A stretch of 9,549 bases of DNA. It comes from Candidatus Krumholzibacteriota bacterium. Its GTDB lineage: Bacteria > Krumholzibacteriota > Krumholzibacteriia > Krumholzibacteriales > Krumholzibacteriaceae. Within the stretch, counting starts at the first letter, position 1. Each line of letters begins with the position of its first letter. Made by a program: the position numbers and the translations under genes. The stretch spans positions 1 to 9,549 of the forward strand of contig DAOVNN010000089.1 of assembly GCA_030630165.1 (NCBI GenBank), given 5' to 3'. Positions 1 to 6,753 of this stretch are shown here, one piece after another. A model generated the notes under the pieces. That model saw only the letters and a program-made list of their open reading frames with translations, had not been told where the DNA came from and did no database searches.

Positions 1-2703
1 CACGGTAAGGGTGACGTTGTAGGTACCGGCGCTTGTATATTGATGAGATGGGTCTTGAGCTGTGCTCGTGCCACCATCTCCGAATGTCCAGTTCCAGGTG
101 GTGGGGCTACCAGTGGACAGGTCGGTGAAGTTGACTGCCAGCGGAGCGTAACCCGAAGTGGGCAATCCGCTGAAAGCGGCCGTCGGCGGGCCGGCGACCG
201 TCTCGGTCTCGATATACATCTCGTCGATGTAGACCGTGTCGAAATCGAGGTTGCCCCAGGTCCTGTCTGTGTCGAGAACCCTGACGTAGACTGTTCCGCT
301 TACCGAAGCGGGCATGGCCACCGAGTAGACCTGCTCGGTCGCGCTCGAGACGGTCACGAGGTCGTTGTAGACGGAACCGTCGGTCGAGTATGCGAAGACG
401 AAGTTGTCGCCGTCGGCGCTAGCCGGCCTGTACGTCTCGAGGAAGAATGTGACCATCGTGCTCGATGGGACGTTGAACGTCCACCTATGCTCGAGGTAGC
501 TGTACGTCTTTCTCGGGTGGCCGGTGTACTGGACCTCAGTGATCGCCTCGTAGACGTTGTCGCTGGCACGCGTATCGATGAAATCGCCCGATACATTACC
601 GATAACGGAATTCTCCGATATGGCATAGTTCTTCTGCGCCACTCCGGGTTCGGTAGCGGAGATGTAGTCGACTTTGACCTCATCGTCGAATCCGTAGGCG
701 TTCGTCGCGGTCAGCGTGACTGTATACGTACCGACATCGTTGTAGACGTATGTCGGGTTCTGCTCCGTCGACGCGCCGCCGTCGCCAAATTCCCAGCTCC
801 AGGAGGTGGGACTGTTCGTCGATTCGTCGGTGAAGTCGACCGTCAGCGGAACTCCGCCCGAGGTGGGCGAGCCGCTAAACGCCGCTACCGGCGGAGGAGG
901 AGCCGTCACGGTGATGTAGTTCACCTTGACCTCGTCATCCGAGCCGGCCGTGTTCGTGGCGGTCAGGGTGACGGTGTAGATACCGGCACTGGTGTACGTA
1001 TGGCCCGGGCTCTGCCCGGTCGAGTTTCCGCCATCGCCAAAGTCCCAGTACCAGCTTGTCGGGGTACCTGAGGACTGGTCGGTGAAGGCTACCAGCAGGG
1101 GCTCGAAACCGCTCGTAGGATCGCCGATAAATTCCGCGACCGGGACTACGGGGCCTCCGCCGCCGACTGCCGCCTCGGCGTCGACCATTCCGTATCCGCT
1201 ATAGCGGTCCCAGCCGCTGCCCGACTCGACGTTGACGATGTCGATCGCCGTGTTGCAGAGCTGGTCGCGGATCTGCGCCGGGGTCCATGTCGGATTGGCC
1301 GACTTGATCAGGGCGCAGACACCCGCAGCATACGGCGTTGAACATGAAGTGCCGTTGAACCACATGTCATAGTCTGTGTTCGTATAGCCACCGTTGCCGC
1401 CGATATCGGTCGTGGGCATGATTGTCGGAGCGATGATATCCACTGCGCCGGCGGCGTCCGCTGTGGTGACGCCGTAGTTCGATCCCCACCAGCGCTCACC
1501 GTCGCAGGTGTAGCCGTTCGGATCGGTCTGCACGCCGGGATTGCACTCAAACGAGCTGCTGCTCGAGCGCTTCCTGTCGCCGCAGGGCGATGCAGCGCCC
1601 ACGCCGATCACGTCAGCGTGATTGGCAGGGTAGCGAATGTGGGTCTCGTTGGAGTTGCTCGTCGCGGCCAGAAGGACAACGCCCGCGTTATAGGCGTACT
1701 CCAGGGCCGCGTCGGTGGCGGGATCGCTGCTGATGTCGGCGCTGAAACTCATGCTGATGACATCGGCACCGTTGTCGGCGGCCCAGTACAGCGCGTTCTG
1801 GATGTACGAGAAGTACATCGAGCCACCGCTGTCCGCGACCTTGCAGGGCATCACGCTGCAGCCGCCGGCAATGCCGGACACGCCGAGGTTGTTGTTGGCC
1901 TTCGCGGCCGCGATACCGGCGCAGCATGTGCCGTGACCGGCGCTGGAGCTGTTGTCGTCCGGGTTATTGTCGTCGTCACCGAAATCATACCCCGCTACGA
2001 GGCGCAGGTCCGGATGGTCGATATCAACACCGCTGTCCAGGATGGCGACTATCACGCCGCTGTCACCGTAGCCCTGGGACGCTCCCCAGGCCGCCTCGGC
2101 ATTGGCATCGAAGCCGACCGTGCCGACCGGATCGCCATTTTCATGGCTGTGCGTGCTCCAGTCGTACGACAGCATCTGGGCGGTATTGTTGTGCCCCCAC
2201 TGATCGGGATACATGGGATCGTCGGGAATGACCTGGGGGAAGGCGCGCCAGTCCGGAGTGGCGTATTCGACGTTTGGATCCCCGGCGTAACGCTTCACGA
2301 GCGCCGGGATGTCCGAGGTCTTTGCCAGATCGATCCTGAACCACTGGTCGGAGCCGAGAAGCTCCGCCTGCGCCCTGTCCTTCATCAGGATATAGGCCCG
2401 GGCTATCTTGGTTACGCCCGCTTCCTTTCCGATGACATCTATCGACATCAGTCCGGTAGTCGCGTCGGGAAGGGGCCGGGTGGCCTGGAGGCCTATGCTG
2501 AGGTTGGCTTGGTCGATACTGGATCTCTTGAACTTGACGAGGATACGGTCGGGTGCATAGGGAAGGACTTTCTCGCTGCTCGAGACGAATCCCTTCTGCA
2601 CCGGAGCGTACTCTCTCGGGGTGGTATCTGCCGCCAGGGAACCGAACACTGGCGAGAGGATAAGCAGCAGGCAGATAGATGTGAGAATAAATCTCTGCTT
2701 CAT
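1..2703 (-). CDS. Secreted subtilisin-like serine protease (S8) with PKD domains, 3' end outside window
   Basis: Reading in from the ATG at 2701-2703, the frame stays open for 901 codons to the window edge, so the C-terminus is missing. AGGAG lies 5 nt before the start. Order: Sec signal peptide (about residues 1-25, MKQRF then a Leu/Ile-rich core); a propeptide with the ILVKFK motif near residue 54; S8 catalytic domain about 215-512; PKD about 521-600; PKD about 600-683; an unassigned beta-rich module about 684-836; a third PKD from about 837, cut. The triad is visible: Asp223 in ILDSGVDIDHPD, His257 in GHGTCC, Ser453 in GTSCSTPYAAG; Asn350 is the likely oxyanion residue. Many Cys, including a Cys-containing insert before the Ser motif, suggest disulfides in an exported enzyme. 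PKD domains usually bind polymers or act as spacers. The family assignment is firm; the substrate and any C-terminal anchoring or sorting domain cannot be seen. Confidence 0.95.
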   Translation of the reverse strand, partial: MKQRFILTSICLLLILSPVFGSLAADTTPREYAPVQKGFVSSSEKVLPYAPDRILVKFKRSSIDQANLSIGLQATRPLPDATTGLMSIDVIGKEAGVTKIARAYILMKDRAQAELLGSDQWFRIDLAKTSDIPALVKRYAGDPNVEYATPDWRAFPQVIPDDPMYPDQWGHNNTAQMLSYDWSTHSHENGDPVGTVGFDANAEAAWGASQGYGDSGVIVAILDSGVDIDHPDLRLVAGYDFGDDDNNPDDNSSSAGHGTCCAGIAAAKANNNLGVSGIAGGCSVMPCKVADSGGSMYFSYIQNALYWAADNGADVISMSFSADISSDPATDAALEYAYNAGVVLLAATSNSNETHIRYPANHADVIGVGAASPCGDRKRSSSSSFECNPGVQTDPNGYTCDGERWWGSNYGVTTADAAGAVDIIAPTIMPTTDIGGNGGYTNTDYDMWFNGTSCSTPYAAGVCALIKSANPTWTPAQIRDQLCNTAIDIVNVESGSGWDRYSGYGMVDAEAAVGGGGPVVPVAEFIGDPTSGFEPLLVAFTDQSSGTPTSWYWDFGDGGNSTGQSPGHTYTSAGIYTVTLTATNTAGSDDEVKVNYITVTAPPPPVAAFSGSPTSGGVPLTVDFTDESTNSPTSWSWEFGDGGASTEQNPTYVYNDVGTYTVTLTATNAYGFDDEVKVDYISATEPGVAQKNYAISENSVIGNVSGDFIDTRASDNVYEAITEVQYTGHPRKTYSYLEHRWTFNVPSSTMVTFFLETYRPASADGDNFVFAYSTDGSVYNDLVTVSSATEQVYSVAMPASVSGTVYVRVLDTDRTWGNLDFDTVYIDEMYIETETVAGPPTAAFSGLPTSGYAPLAVNFTDLSTGSPTTWNWTFGDGGTSTAQDPSHQYTSAGTYNVTLTV

Positions 2704-2786
2704 TGTCTCTCCTAACCGTCTGTGTCGCGCGCCCGGAAAAATATTTCAGCGGACCCGATCTCCCGGGCTCTTGACTGGTGGGGAAC

Positions 2787-2807
2787 AGGATTAACTGTGT
2801 TAATCCT
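2787..2807. promoter_or_regulatory. Perfect 8-bp inverted repeat, operator or leader hairpin candidate
   Basis: Arms AGGATTAA (2787-2794) and TTAATCCT (2800-2807) are perfect inverted copies around a 5-nt centre, CTGTG. The element is 84-104 bp before the protease start. The AT-rich symmetric arms suit a dimeric regulator's operator. In RNA they would form a modest hairpin, but no U-run follows on the minus strand, so it is not a normal intrinsic terminator. The function is inference. Confidence 0.45.
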
Positions 2808-2831
2808 TCGCAACTTGAAACGGCCGAGCGA

Positions 2832-2918
2832 TTACCTCCTTTCTTCAGCGTCCTGTGAAATCCTGCGGATCTCCCCTGCTCCTCCCGGAACGTCTTGATA
2901 TGATACTACCCACCACAT
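2832..2918 (-). other. Possible 28-codon leader ORF before the protease
   Basis: On the minus strand ATG at 2916-2918 opens a 28-codon frame (N-terminus MWWVVSYQ) that stops at TAA 2832-2834. The stop overlaps a perfect Shine-Dalgarno-like AAAGGAGGT (2834-2842). No strong ribosome site precedes the ATG; an AGGA lies about 12 nt upstream. No ATG, GTG or TTG stands at a normal distance after the AAAGGAGGT. It may be a leader peptide with regulatory meaning, but a chance frame of this length is quite likely. Confidence 0.15.
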
Positions 2919-3160
2919 GGAGCGAGGATATCCTATGATGATTGATCTTAAGTGAAAATGCAGCGGTCCCAAGGATGCAACCCTTCGGGTTTATCGGAAT
3001 ATCTGTTTCCGGCGAGAGCGGATGTTGGATTTTACCAGATTACATCCTATGATATCAAGAGGAATTCCGGCGGAATCAACCATGTATGTGCTTATAATTC
3101 AATCAATAACCAATTATTATTACAAGTTGCTGTTCATAATTGTTCCTATGTATCTGACCG

Positions 3161-3187
3161 AAAGGGAGCGTGCGCCGCACGCTCCCT
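3161..3187 (-). terminator. Intrinsic terminator-like hairpin after the HAD gene
   Basis: GGGAGCGTGC (3164-3173) and GCACGCTCCC (3177-3186) form a perfect 10-bp GC-rich stem with a 3-nt loop, about 30 nt beyond the HAD stop codon. Read on the minus strand, the stem is followed only by TTT and then CGG, so the U-tract is short. Position and stem strength support a terminator ending the sulfatase-HAD transcript; the weak U-run lowers certainty. Confidence 0.65.
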
Positions 3188-3215
3188 CACATTCCTTCCC
3201 GGCCGTCAGACAGGT

Positions 3216-4241
3216 CTATTCTGTTTCAAATGGATATACGGTCTTCCAGTCCCTTTTCATATCGACGACGACCCATCCCTTCTCGCCAGCCTCGTCGAGC
3301 GCCCTGTCCAGCCGGCCGACATGCGAATCCCTGTCGTAGGCCCATTCTCTCTCGGCATCGGTATGATGCACGATGAGTATCAATCTCCTGCCGCCGCCGG
3401 CACTGGTCCACTGAAGCATCTGCAGGTCGCCGTCAGAGTTTCCAAAGGCGGCAATCGGCCTGCGTCCTATGAATTTGTGTATCCCGACCGGCTTACCCTC
3501 CTTGTCGTCTATAAAATCGATCTCGGGCAACCTGACAAGCACCGGGACGCCGCCGCGCATCTCGAACTTCGTCTTTATGCTGCTTCCAACAACATTTTCA
3601 GGTGGAATGCCGTATATCTCTTCGACCCAGGGCCGCATGAATTCGATGCCGCCGCCGGAGACGATGAAGACCCTGAAATCGCTGGCACGAAGGTAAGAGA
3701 GAAGCTCTAGCATCGGCTGAAATATGAGGTCGGTATACGGCCTGTCGAAACGGGGGTGCCTGGTCGCGGCGATCCACTCTTCGACGATACTCTCGAATTC
3801 TGTCGTGGTATTCCCCGCATGAGTCGCCATGACAAGCTCCAGCAGGCCCTTTTCCCCAGACTCTGCCAGAGCTTCCATGTCATCTTCGAGTACGGCCTTG
3901 AAAGGCTGTGTCGTCTTCCATTCCGGATGCTGCGGGGCAAGCGCCTTGACGCGGTCGATGACAAAGAAAAGCTGGAAATAGACGGGGCTCTCCGACCAGA
4001 GAGTGCCGTCGTTATCAAATACAGCGACACGATCCGCGGGCTCTACATAGTCCGGGCCGGACTCGTCTGTCACGGCATTTACAAAATCGACTATCGACTG
4101 TCTTGATTCGACGTCATTCCAGGAGGGCAGAGGATCGCCGGTGTCTCCCCGCTGCCCGTCTGAATCGACCGAACACCCGGTCACCAGCATGAAAGCCGCC
4201 ACGATAAGTGCGGCGCACAACCTGTAAACAGTGCGGTTCAT
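3216..4241 (-). CDS. Lipoprotein HAD-superfamily hydrolase, phosphatase-like
   Basis: 341 residues from ATG 4239-4241, chosen over an in-frame ATG at 4316 because AAGGGGG lies 5 nt before it and because the protein then begins with a classic lipoprotein signal ending in lipobox LVTGC (Cys23). Ser follows the Cys, which by the E. coli rule would send it to the outer membrane. HAD motifs are complete: motif I FDNDGT with nucleophile Asp76 and Asp78; motif II FIVSGG with Ser195; a probable motif III Lys near 247-256 (DDKEGKP); motif IV GNSDGD at 267-272. These residues support Mg-dependent phosphoester hydrolysis through a phospho-aspartate. The insertion between motifs I and II (about 110 residues, helical) resembles a C1-type cap. 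It is the last gene before the terminator-like hairpin and follows the sulfatase by 90 bp. The substrate is unknown; an extracytoplasmic phosphatase acting with the sulfatase is inference. Confidence 0.88.
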   Translation of the reverse strand: MNRTVYRLCAALIVAAFMLVTGCSVDSDGQRGDTGDPLPSWNDVESRQSIVDFVNAVTDESGPDYVEPADRVAVFDNDGTLWSESPVYFQLFFVIDRVKALAPQHPEWKTTQPFKAVLEDDMEALAESGEKGLLELVMATHAGNTTTEFESIVEEWIAATRHPRFDRPYTDLIFQPMLELLSYLRASDFRVFIVSGGGIEFMRPWVEEIYGIPPENVVGSSIKTKFEMRGGVPVLVRLPEIDFIDDKEGKPVGIHKFIGRRPIAAFGNSDGDLQMLQWTSAGGGRRLILIVHHTDAEREWAYDRDSHVGRLDRALDEAGEKGWVVVDMKRDWKTVYPFETE

Positions 4242-4268
4242 TTCATCCCCCTTGGGTCGTAACGAAGC

Positions 4269-4297
4269 GGGGCGGACATCGCTATGACCTCCGCCCC
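4269..4297 (-). repeat. Inverted repeat between sulfatase and HAD genes
   Basis: GGGGCGGA (4269-4276) and TCCGCCCC (4290-4297) pair perfectly around a 13-nt loop within the 90-bp gap between the two genes. No U-run follows on the minus strand, so it is unlikely to terminate fully; mRNA stabilisation or partial attenuation between the genes is possible. Next to it, TGTCATC is repeated in tandem at 4301-4314. Confidence 0.4.
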
Positions 4298-4316
4298 AAC
4301 TGTCATCTGTCATCAA

Positions 4317-4328
4317 GGCCTTTCGGCC
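4317..4328 (-). other. Short GNRA-tetraloop hairpin after the sulfatase stop
   Basis: On the minus strand GGCC-GAAA-GGCC forms a 4-bp stem closed by a GAAA tetraloop, 3 nt after the sulfatase stop codon (4332-4334). Such a small hairpin may protect the 3' end of the upstream message or be chance; the stem is short and no U-run follows. Confidence 0.25.
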
Positions 4329-4331
4329 ATA

Positions 4332-5921
4332 TTAATGCGTAACGCCTGCCTCAAGCTTCTCCATCACCTTGTCGAGGCTGAAGCTCGCCGCCTTCTGACG
4401 CGGCGGGTACTCCTCGAAAGTCGCGAGGAATTTCGCCACGTATGCCTGTGCCGGAATAAACAGATAGGCCCTGTCGAGCAGCCAGTCGTAATACGTGTTC
4501 GATGTCACCTGGGACCGCTCGTACGGATCGCGGCGCAGGTTGAAAATCAGCGGGACGCGAAGGGGAACGAACGGCTCCGCCCAGCACTGGAACGTCGCCT
4601 CCACCCGCTGCTCCATGAATATGACCTTCCAGTCATTGTAGCGCAGCGCCGTAAGATCGCCGTCATCGGAGAAGTAGAAGATCTCCTTGCGGGGGCCCTC
4701 CTTCGCCTCACCGGTCAGCATCGGCAGGAGATTGTATCCGTCGAGGTGTACCCTGTACTTCCTGCCGATCGCCTTCTTGCCCTTGAGCAGCTCCTTCTTT
4801 ACGTCGGCATTCCCCGCCGCGGCCACGAAGGTCGGGAGCCAGTCCATCCCGCTCACGATCTCGTTGCAGACCGAGCCCGCTTCGATATGTCCGGGCCAGC
4901 GTACCATGGCGGGCACTCTCCAGCCGCCCTCCCAGTTCGTGTTCTTCTCGCCCCGGAACGGCGTGCTCGCCGCGTCGGGCCAGGTGTTGTAATGCGGCCC
5001 ATTGTCGGTGCTGTACAGGACGATCGTGTTATCCGCGATACCGAGCTCATCGAGCAGGTCGAGAAGCTGCCCGACATGCATGTCATGCTCGACCATGCCG
5101 TCGCTGTACTCGTCCTGTCCCGATATCCCGCGGTGCTCCTCCTTCACGTGGGTGCGGAAGTGCATCCGCGTCCCGTTCCACCAGCAGAAAAACGGCGTTC
5201 CCGCTTCGTGCTGCCGCTTGATAAAGTCAATTGCCGCCGCGATGGTCTCATCGTCCACCGTCTCCATCCGCTTCTTTGTCAGCGGCCCCGTATCCTCGAT
5301 CTTTCCGCCGGCAAATGAGTGGATGACACCCCTCGGACCGAACTTCTCGTGGAATTCGGGATTCTTCGGATAATCCTCGTTCTCAGGCTCCTCTTCCGCG
5401 TTGAGGTGGTAGAGATTGCCGAGGAACTCGTCGAAGCCGTGATTTGTCGGCAGGTGCTCGTCGCGATCGCCGAGATGGTTCTTGCCGAACTGACCGGTCG
5501 AGTAGCCAATATCCTTGAGCAGCCCCGCGATAGTCGGATCCTTCTCGTTGAGCCCCTCCTTGGCGCCGGGCAGCCCGACCTTGCTCAGGCCGGTGCGGAA
5601 GACGCTCTGTCCGGTGATAAACGACGAACGGCCCGCCGTGGAGCTCTGCTCGGCGTAGTAGTCGGTGAACAGCATCCCTTCTTTGGCGACCCTGTCGATG
5701 TTCGGGGTCCTGTACCCCATCATCCCGAACGTGTAGGCGCTGACATTGCTCCTGCCGATGTCGTCACCCCAGATTACGAGGATGTTCGGCTTTTTCGCGG
5801 CCGGTTCCTCTTCGGCCTTCGCTTTCTGCGGCGAAGCGGCCAGGACCGTGGCTGTGGCAAGGACGGTCCCCACCATCGCCCAGGTGCCGGCGCGTTTCAG
5901 ATCGTGCGGTGTTCTCCTCAT
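4332..5921 (-). CDS. Exported Ser-type sulfatase (arylsulfatase-like)
   Basis: 529 residues from ATG 5919-5921, preceded by GGAAAGGAGA with 10 nt spacing. A Sec signal peptide covers about 1-36, probably cut after AKA. The alkaline-phosphatase fold sulfatase domain starts at PNILVIWGDD; Asp53/Asp54 are metal ligands. The activation motif is S94-T-A-G-R98 followed by SSFITG, matching the S/C-X-A/P-X-R signature with Ser at the position converted to formylglycine. Other catalytic-site elements seen: GKNHLG at 146-151 (Lys147, His149), RMH (His254), STDNG with Asp306/Asn307, FRGEK with Lys326. Length and the C-terminal region, including the YYDWLLDRA stretch, fit the arylsulfatase family. It would hydrolyse sulfate esters in the periplasm or outside. 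Activity depends on formylglycine formation; the maturase gene is two genes upstream. The substrate cannot be told; the name arylsulfatase is a family label only. Confidence 0.95.
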   Translation of the reverse strand: MRRTPHDLKRAGTWAMVGTVLATATVLAASPQKAKAEEEPAAKKPNILVIWGDDIGRSNVSAYTFGMMGYRTPNIDRVAKEGMLFTDYYAEQSSTAGRSSFITGQSVFRTGLSKVGLPGAKEGLNEKDPTIAGLLKDIGYSTGQFGKNHLGDRDEHLPTNHGFDEFLGNLYHLNAEEEPENEDYPKNPEFHEKFGPRGVIHSFAGGKIEDTGPLTKKRMETVDDETIAAAIDFIKRQHEAGTPFFCWWNGTRMHFRTHVKEEHRGISGQDEYSDGMVEHDMHVGQLLDLLDELGIADNTIVLYSTDNGPHYNTWPDAASTPFRGEKNTNWEGGWRVPAMVRWPGHIEAGSVCNEIVSGMDWLPTFVAAAGNADVKKELLKGKKAIGRKYRVHLDGYNLLPMLTGEAKEGPRKEIFYFSDDGDLTALRYNDWKVIFMEQRVEATFQCWAEPFVPLRVPLIFNLRRDPYERSQVTSNTYYDWLLDRAYLFIPAQAYVAKFLATFEEYPPRQKAASFSLDKVMEKLEAGVTH

Positions 5922-5987
5922 CGTTTTCTCTCTCCTTTCCTGAAAAATCAGATAACAATCTTTAGAATTATTATGAATTAGAAAATC

Positions 5988-6749
5988 CTACTCTTTCCCT
6001 CTGTTTATGTCAATTAAATAATCCAGGGTTCTTTCCGCGAGGATGAACCCCGAGATCCGCGAAAGGCCGCCGTTTCGCAGCATAAATCTCCTCATTGAGG
6101 GGGTGTCGCTCCCCCGGGCGTGAGCGATCCGCTCGATTCGCTCGTCCAGATCCTTGTCATCTACCTCGATACCGTCCCTGCTGGCGATCTCACCGAGGAT
6201 CAGAAGCAGCTTGACTCTCTTGAGGGCGGCATCCCATGCGTCGTCTCCGGGTTTCGACCTGTCGTCGCCGTCGAAAAGGAGCTCCTCCCTGACCATCCCG
6301 TCCGGTATATCGATCGCGGTCTCTTCGAGCAGCTTCATCGATATCTCATCGCGCATCCCGTCGTCTGAATCGTTCGACAGGGCGAGAGAACCATAAGCCG
6401 GCAGCTCCAACGCGGGCAGTTCGACGAACTCGGCGGTGAAGCGTAAAGGCCCGCCTTGCTCGATCGATATCTCTGTGATCGATATGGGTCCTGTTACGGC
6501 GATCCCCTCCTTCTCCAGGGCCTGCCTGCTCATGCGGCCAACGCACCGGGCGCCGACGTCGTCGAGCAGCGGGCGTTCGAAGTGCTTCTCGACCCTCGCT
6601 ATCGGGGCCTTTCCCGGCCTGAACCCGGGAACGGGAAGCTTCGCATACTCGGACAGCAGGTCGTCGTAGTCCGCCCGCACGGCATCCCATTCCACCTCGA
6701 CGCGGGCCTGCCTCCTGTGGTCCCCGATATCGTCGATCTTCACCTTCAT
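5988..6749 (-). CDS. Short trigger-factor homologue without PPIase domain
   Basis: 253 residues from ATG 6747-6749, giving the family-like N-terminus MKVKIDDIGDHRR. GAGGGAG lies 12 nt upstream; in-frame ATGs at 6779 and 6791 would overlap the anSME gene and lack a good ribosome site. Residues 1-120 match the trigger-factor ribosome-binding domain, with its signature GFRPGKAP at 42-49. Residues about 136-253 match the C-terminal chaperone region (LLEETAIDIPDGMV, then RVKLLLILGEIASRDGIEV and an RNGGLSRI segment). The FKBP-type PPIase domain and much of an arm are absent: full-length trigger factors have about 430 residues. The frame is intact, so this looks like a natural short form rather than decay. 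Its start is 4 nt past the anSME stop, and the sulfatase gene follows after 66 bp. It should bind nascent chains at the ribosome exit; a role in sulfatase maturation is inferred from context. Confidence 0.88.
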   Translation of the reverse strand: MKVKIDDIGDHRRQARVEVEWDAVRADYDDLLSEYAKLPVPGFRPGKAPIARVEKHFERPLLDDVGARCVGRMSRQALEKEGIAVTGPISITEISIEQGGPLRFTAEFVELPALELPAYGSLALSNDSDDGMRDEISMKLLEETAIDIPDGMVREELLFDGDDRSKPGDDAWDAALKRVKLLLILGEIASRDGIEVDDKDLDERIERIAHARGSDTPSMRRFMLRNGGLSRISGFILAERTLDYLIDINRGKE

Positions 6750-6753
6750 CGGA

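Larger units (their letters stand above)
2704..3160. other. Gene-poor region upstream of the S8 protease
   Basis: No convincing gene is seen on either strand over about 450 bp; a plus-strand open frame entering from 2952 has no recognisable family and runs antisense into the HAD gene. The region should hold the promoter and 5' leader of the protease. It contains a perfect 8-5-8 inverted repeat at 2787-2807, an AAAGGAGGT sequence (minus strand) at 2834-2842, a possible 28-codon leader ORF at 2832-2918, a 10-bp palindrome AGGATATCCT at 2925-2934, and a direct repeat ATCCTATGAT at 2930-2939 and 3044-3053. The part at about 3080-3140 is markedly AT-rich, with TATAAG on the minus strand near 3092, but I could not pair it with a good -35. 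Confidence 0.5.

Noticed and set aside
1618..2715. Plus-strand open frame of 365 codons opposite the protease
   Set aside because: The minus strand carries the S8 catalytic triad in an intact frame; the plus-strand frame is a shadow.
2712..2813. TTG-started frame of about 33 codons ending at the protease ribosome site
   Set aside because: Its start is about 20 nt from the AAAGGAGGT, too far for initiation; the frame length is within chance.
2830..2845. Fragment of a 16S rRNA gene 3' end on the plus strand
   Set aside because: Only about 15 bases resemble the 16S tail; the sequence before it shows no rRNA helix 45 or other conserved 16S sequence.
2952..3710. Plus-strand open frame of 252 codons that starts in the gene-poor region
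   Set aside because: Two-thirds overlaps the HAD gene antisense, its N-terminal part shows no family signal, and no ribosome site precedes it.
4242..4316. Longer HAD protein starting at ATG 4316
   Set aside because: It would add 25 residues ahead of a canonical lipoprotein signal; the ribosome site AAGGGGG fits the ATG at 4241.
4284..5318. Plus-strand open frame of 344 codons opposite the sulfatase
   Set aside because: The minus strand encodes a complete sulfatase with all motifs; no motif or ribosome site supports the plus frame.
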